Positions 62,346 to 64,000 of a stretch of 64,000 nucleotides of DNA are shown here, one piece after another. Origin of the DNA: Agrobacterium fabrum str. C58 (GTDB lineage: Bacteria > Pseudomonadota > Alphaproteobacteria > Rhizobiales > Rhizobiaceae); NCBI RefSeq assembly GCF_000092025.1, contig NC_003062.2:1734001-1798000 (forward strand). The letters are read 5' to 3'. The position numbers were made by a program, and so were the translations under genes. How positions within the stretch are numbered: position 1 is the stretch's first letter; each line of letters begins with the position of its first letter. Under the pieces are notes generated by a model. It worked only from the letters and a program-made list of their open reading frames with translations, was not told the origin of the DNA and searched no databases.

Positions 62346-63065
62346 ATGCAACAGCCGCCGCTCATCGAATTCCGCAATGTCGTCAAGCAATATGGCCGCG
62401 GCGAAGCGACGATCCGCGCGCTCGATGGTGTCAGCCTTTCCATTCGTGAAAAGGAATTCGTCGCCATCATGGGGCCATCGGGCTCGGGCAAATCCACCTC
62501 GATGAACATCATCGGCTGTCTGGATGTGCCCACGGCTGGCGAATATCTGTTTCAGGGCGTGCCGACCAGCGGCTTCGACAATGAGCACCTGACGCTGCTG
62601 CGCCGCCACATGCTGGGTTTCGTGTTTCAGGGCTTCAATCTTCTCTCACGCACTTCGGCGGTGGAAAATGTCGAGCTGCCGCTGGTCTATCGCGGCATGA
62701 AGGCCTCCGAACGGCGCGCCCGCGCCATGGAGGCCCTGGCACAAGTCGGCTTGAAGGGTCGCGAGGATCACACCACGCAGGAGCTTTCCGGCGGCCAGCA
62801 GCAGCGTGTGGCCATTGCACGGGCCATCGTCACCCGCCCCGCCCTGCTCCTGGCTGACGAACCGACGGGTAACCTCGACACGAAAACCAGCAACGAGATC
62901 ATGGAACTGATCACGGCGCTCAATCGCGACAGGGGCATCACGGTCGTCATGGTCACCCATGAAGAGGATATTGCTGCCCACGCCGGACGCCTGTTGCGCT
63001 TTGTCGATGGCCACCTCGCCTCCGACAGCGCGGCCGACGAAAAGGAGACATCCGATGTTCTTTGA
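62346..63065 (+). CDS. MacB-type ABC transporter ATP-binding protein
   Basis: 239 residues. ABC ATPase of the MacB/LolD class: [20 protein letters not shown] (Walker A), [19 protein letters not shown] (signature and Q/H region), [20 protein letters not shown] (Walker B), [11 protein letters not shown] (H-loop). As a separate polypeptide it differs from the E. coli fused MacB. It overlaps the permease gene start by 11 bases and follows macA by 14, forming one operon. Confidence 0.95.
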   Translation: MQQPPLIEFRNVVKQYGRGEATIRALDGVSLSIREKEFVAIMGPSGSGKSTSMNIIGCLDVPTAGEYLFQGVPTSGFDNEHLTLLRRHMLGFVFQGFNLLSRTSAVENVELPLVYRGMKASERRARAMEALAQVGLKGREDHTTQELSGGQQQRVAIARAIVTRPALLLADEPTGNLDTKTSNEIMELITALNRDRGITVVMVTHEEDIAAHAGRLLRFVDGHLASDSAADEKETSDVL

Positions 63066-64000
63066 AACGTCACGTCTTGCGCTGCGCGCCATCAGCCGCA
63101 ACCTTTTGCGCTCTTTCCTCACAGTGCTTGGCGTCGTCATTGGTGTGGCCGCCGTCATCGCCATGGTCACCATCGGCAATGGCACGACGGAACAGGTGAA
63201 ATCGGAACTGTCGCGGCTCGGTACCAACATGCTGTTCGTGCGCCCCGGTCAGTTCGGCCCCGGCCGCGCCAGCACCGAGGCGAAACGTTTCGATGACCGC
63301 GATGTCGAGGCCATCCGCAACCAGATATCAGGCATCCGCGCCGTCGCGCCACAGAACCGCAGTTCCGCGGCCACTGTCATTTTCGGCGGCAAGAACCACC
63401 AGACGAGCGTCATCGGCACCACCAACGATTACCTGATCGCCCAGGACTGGACCATCGCGCTCGGCCGCGACTTCCAGCCCGCCGAAGATCGTGGCGGCCA
63501 GATCGGCTGCATCATCGGTGAAACGGTGCGCCAAGAACTGTTTGGCGCGGAAAACCCTGTGGGTCAGACCATTCGCGTCAGCAATATCTCCTGCCCCGTC
63601 ATCGGTGTCCTCGCCAGAAAAGGCCAGTCCGGCCTCGGGGACGATCAGGACGACACCATCATCATGCCGCTCAAAATCCACCAGCGGCGCATCGGCGGCA
63701 CCACCACCATCTCCTCGATCATGGTCTCGGCACAGGACGGCGTTTCCACCGCCAAGGTGCAGAGCGACCTGCAGAACCTGCTGCGTGAGCGGCGGCGCAT
63801 CAACATTGGCCGCGAGGATGATTTCACCGTCAACGACATGACACAGATCGCCTCTGCCATGACCGGCACGACGACACTGCTCACCGGGCTTTTGGGTGCG
63901 GTCGCCGCCGTCAGCCTTCTTGTCGGCGGCATCGGCATCATGAACATCATGCTGGTGTCGGTGACAGAACGCACCCGCGAAATCGGCATTCGCCTTGCCA
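63055..64000 (+). CDS. MacB-type ABC transporter permease (3' end beyond window)
   Basis: At least 315 codons are visible. The N-terminal TM helix ([20 protein letters not shown]) is followed by a periplasmic MacB_PCD domain (about 45-260: [34 protein letters not shown]) and the FtsX/ABC3 TM region beginning [20 protein letters not shown], with the [20 protein letters not shown] segment at the window end. Channel component of the MacAB-type exporter. Confidence 0.93.
   Translation, partial: MFFETSRLALRAISRNLLRSFLTVLGVVIGVAAVIAMVTIGNGTTEQVKSELSRLGTNMLFVRPGQFGPGRASTEAKRFDDRDVEAIRNQISGIRAVAPQNRSSAATVIFGGKNHQTSVIGTTNDYLIAQDWTIALGRDFQPAEDRGGQIGCIIGETVRQELFGAENPVGQTIRVSNISCPVIGVLARKGQSGLGDDQDDTIIMPLKIHQRRIGGTTTISSIMVSAQDGVSTAKVQSDLQNLLRERRRINIGREDDFTVNDMTQIASAMTGTTTLLTGLLGAVAAVSLLVGGIGIMNIMLVSVTERTREIGIRLA

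Overview
The window reads as a stretch of the main chromosome of an alphaproteobacterium of the Rhizobiaceae, very probably an Agrobacterium (A. fabrum/A. tumefaciens group). This is inference from gene content and order: glnB-glnA behind a sigma-54-type promoter with nnr (yjeF) divergent, a phosphatidylcholine synthase, a GT21 ceramide-glucosyltransferase-like enzyme, an NDUFS4-like complex I accessory subunit, DUF1127/DUF982/DUF1489/IalB/BA14K-like small proteins, an EcfG-type promoter, and palindromic intergenic elements of the kind common in Rhizobiaceae. No prophage, insertion sequence, CRISPR array or conjugative element was found; this is mostly core chromosome with a few accessory genes (a ParDE pair, an ankyrin protein, a GT25 glycosyltransferase, an Rrf2/hydrolase pair).

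Layout. 1-6.0 kb: thrS (cut by the window edge), a compact minus-strand group (degenerate SufU-like protein, yidD, DUF1697), then folE, hisI, a patatin-like phospholipase, a CBS protein and a rhomboid protease. 6.0-9.7 kb: a PAS-domain and a PilZ-domain protein, a gene-poor 720-base gap, an exported transglutaminase-like protein with a structured ribosome-binding site, and DUF1489. 9.7-19.5 kb: sdaA, several small proteins including a new 33-codon membrane ORF and an entericidin lipoprotein with an EcfG-type promoter, then a one-carbon group (formyltransferase, divergent MetF-like protein, LysR), a DUF1127 protein, a GlxA-type AraC regulator, and nnr. 19.5-28.1 kb: glnB-glnA, two DMT transporters, hspQ, IalB, a peptide-type binding protein and a FrnE-like DsbA protein.

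28.1-41.1 kb: a 65-base-armed palindromic element, mfd, sdhE, recG, a ParDE module with its operator, DUF502, GNAT, glmS and glmU (amino-sugar supply for the envelope), and a GntR/FadR regulator. 41.2-46 kb: a complete BMP-type ABC importer (ATPase, two permeases, binding protein; nucleoside/purine class). 46-58.5 kb: pcs, a UbiH-like flavoprotein, an AEC carrier, CcdA, tRNA-Lys, an ankyrin protein, a 35-residue membrane protein, GT25, an M15 peptidase lipoprotein, glyoxalase I, a tandem cold-shock protein overlapping a DUF192 gene, a BON-like protein and DUF982 flanking an unusual phased-repeat region, a GT21 enzyme, tRNA-Pro, the NDUFS4-like gene and tRNA-Arg. 58.5-64 kb: a small membrane protein, an Rrf2 regulator divergent from an epoxide-hydrolase-like enzyme with two matched operators between them, a 51-residue membrane protein, and a MacA-MacB efflux operon running off the end.

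The best new leads are regulatory or small: four TTCATCT repeats spaced 11-12 bases upstream of the BON-like gene, two GTAACA-N5-TGTTAC sites 43 bases apart between the Rrf2 gene and the hydrolase, an EcfG-type promoter with a leader hairpin at the entericidin gene, a hairpin that hides the Shine-Dalgarno of the transglutaminase-like gene, and four short membrane or lipoprotein genes below normal gene-calling size. I did not find a clearly new multi-gene system.
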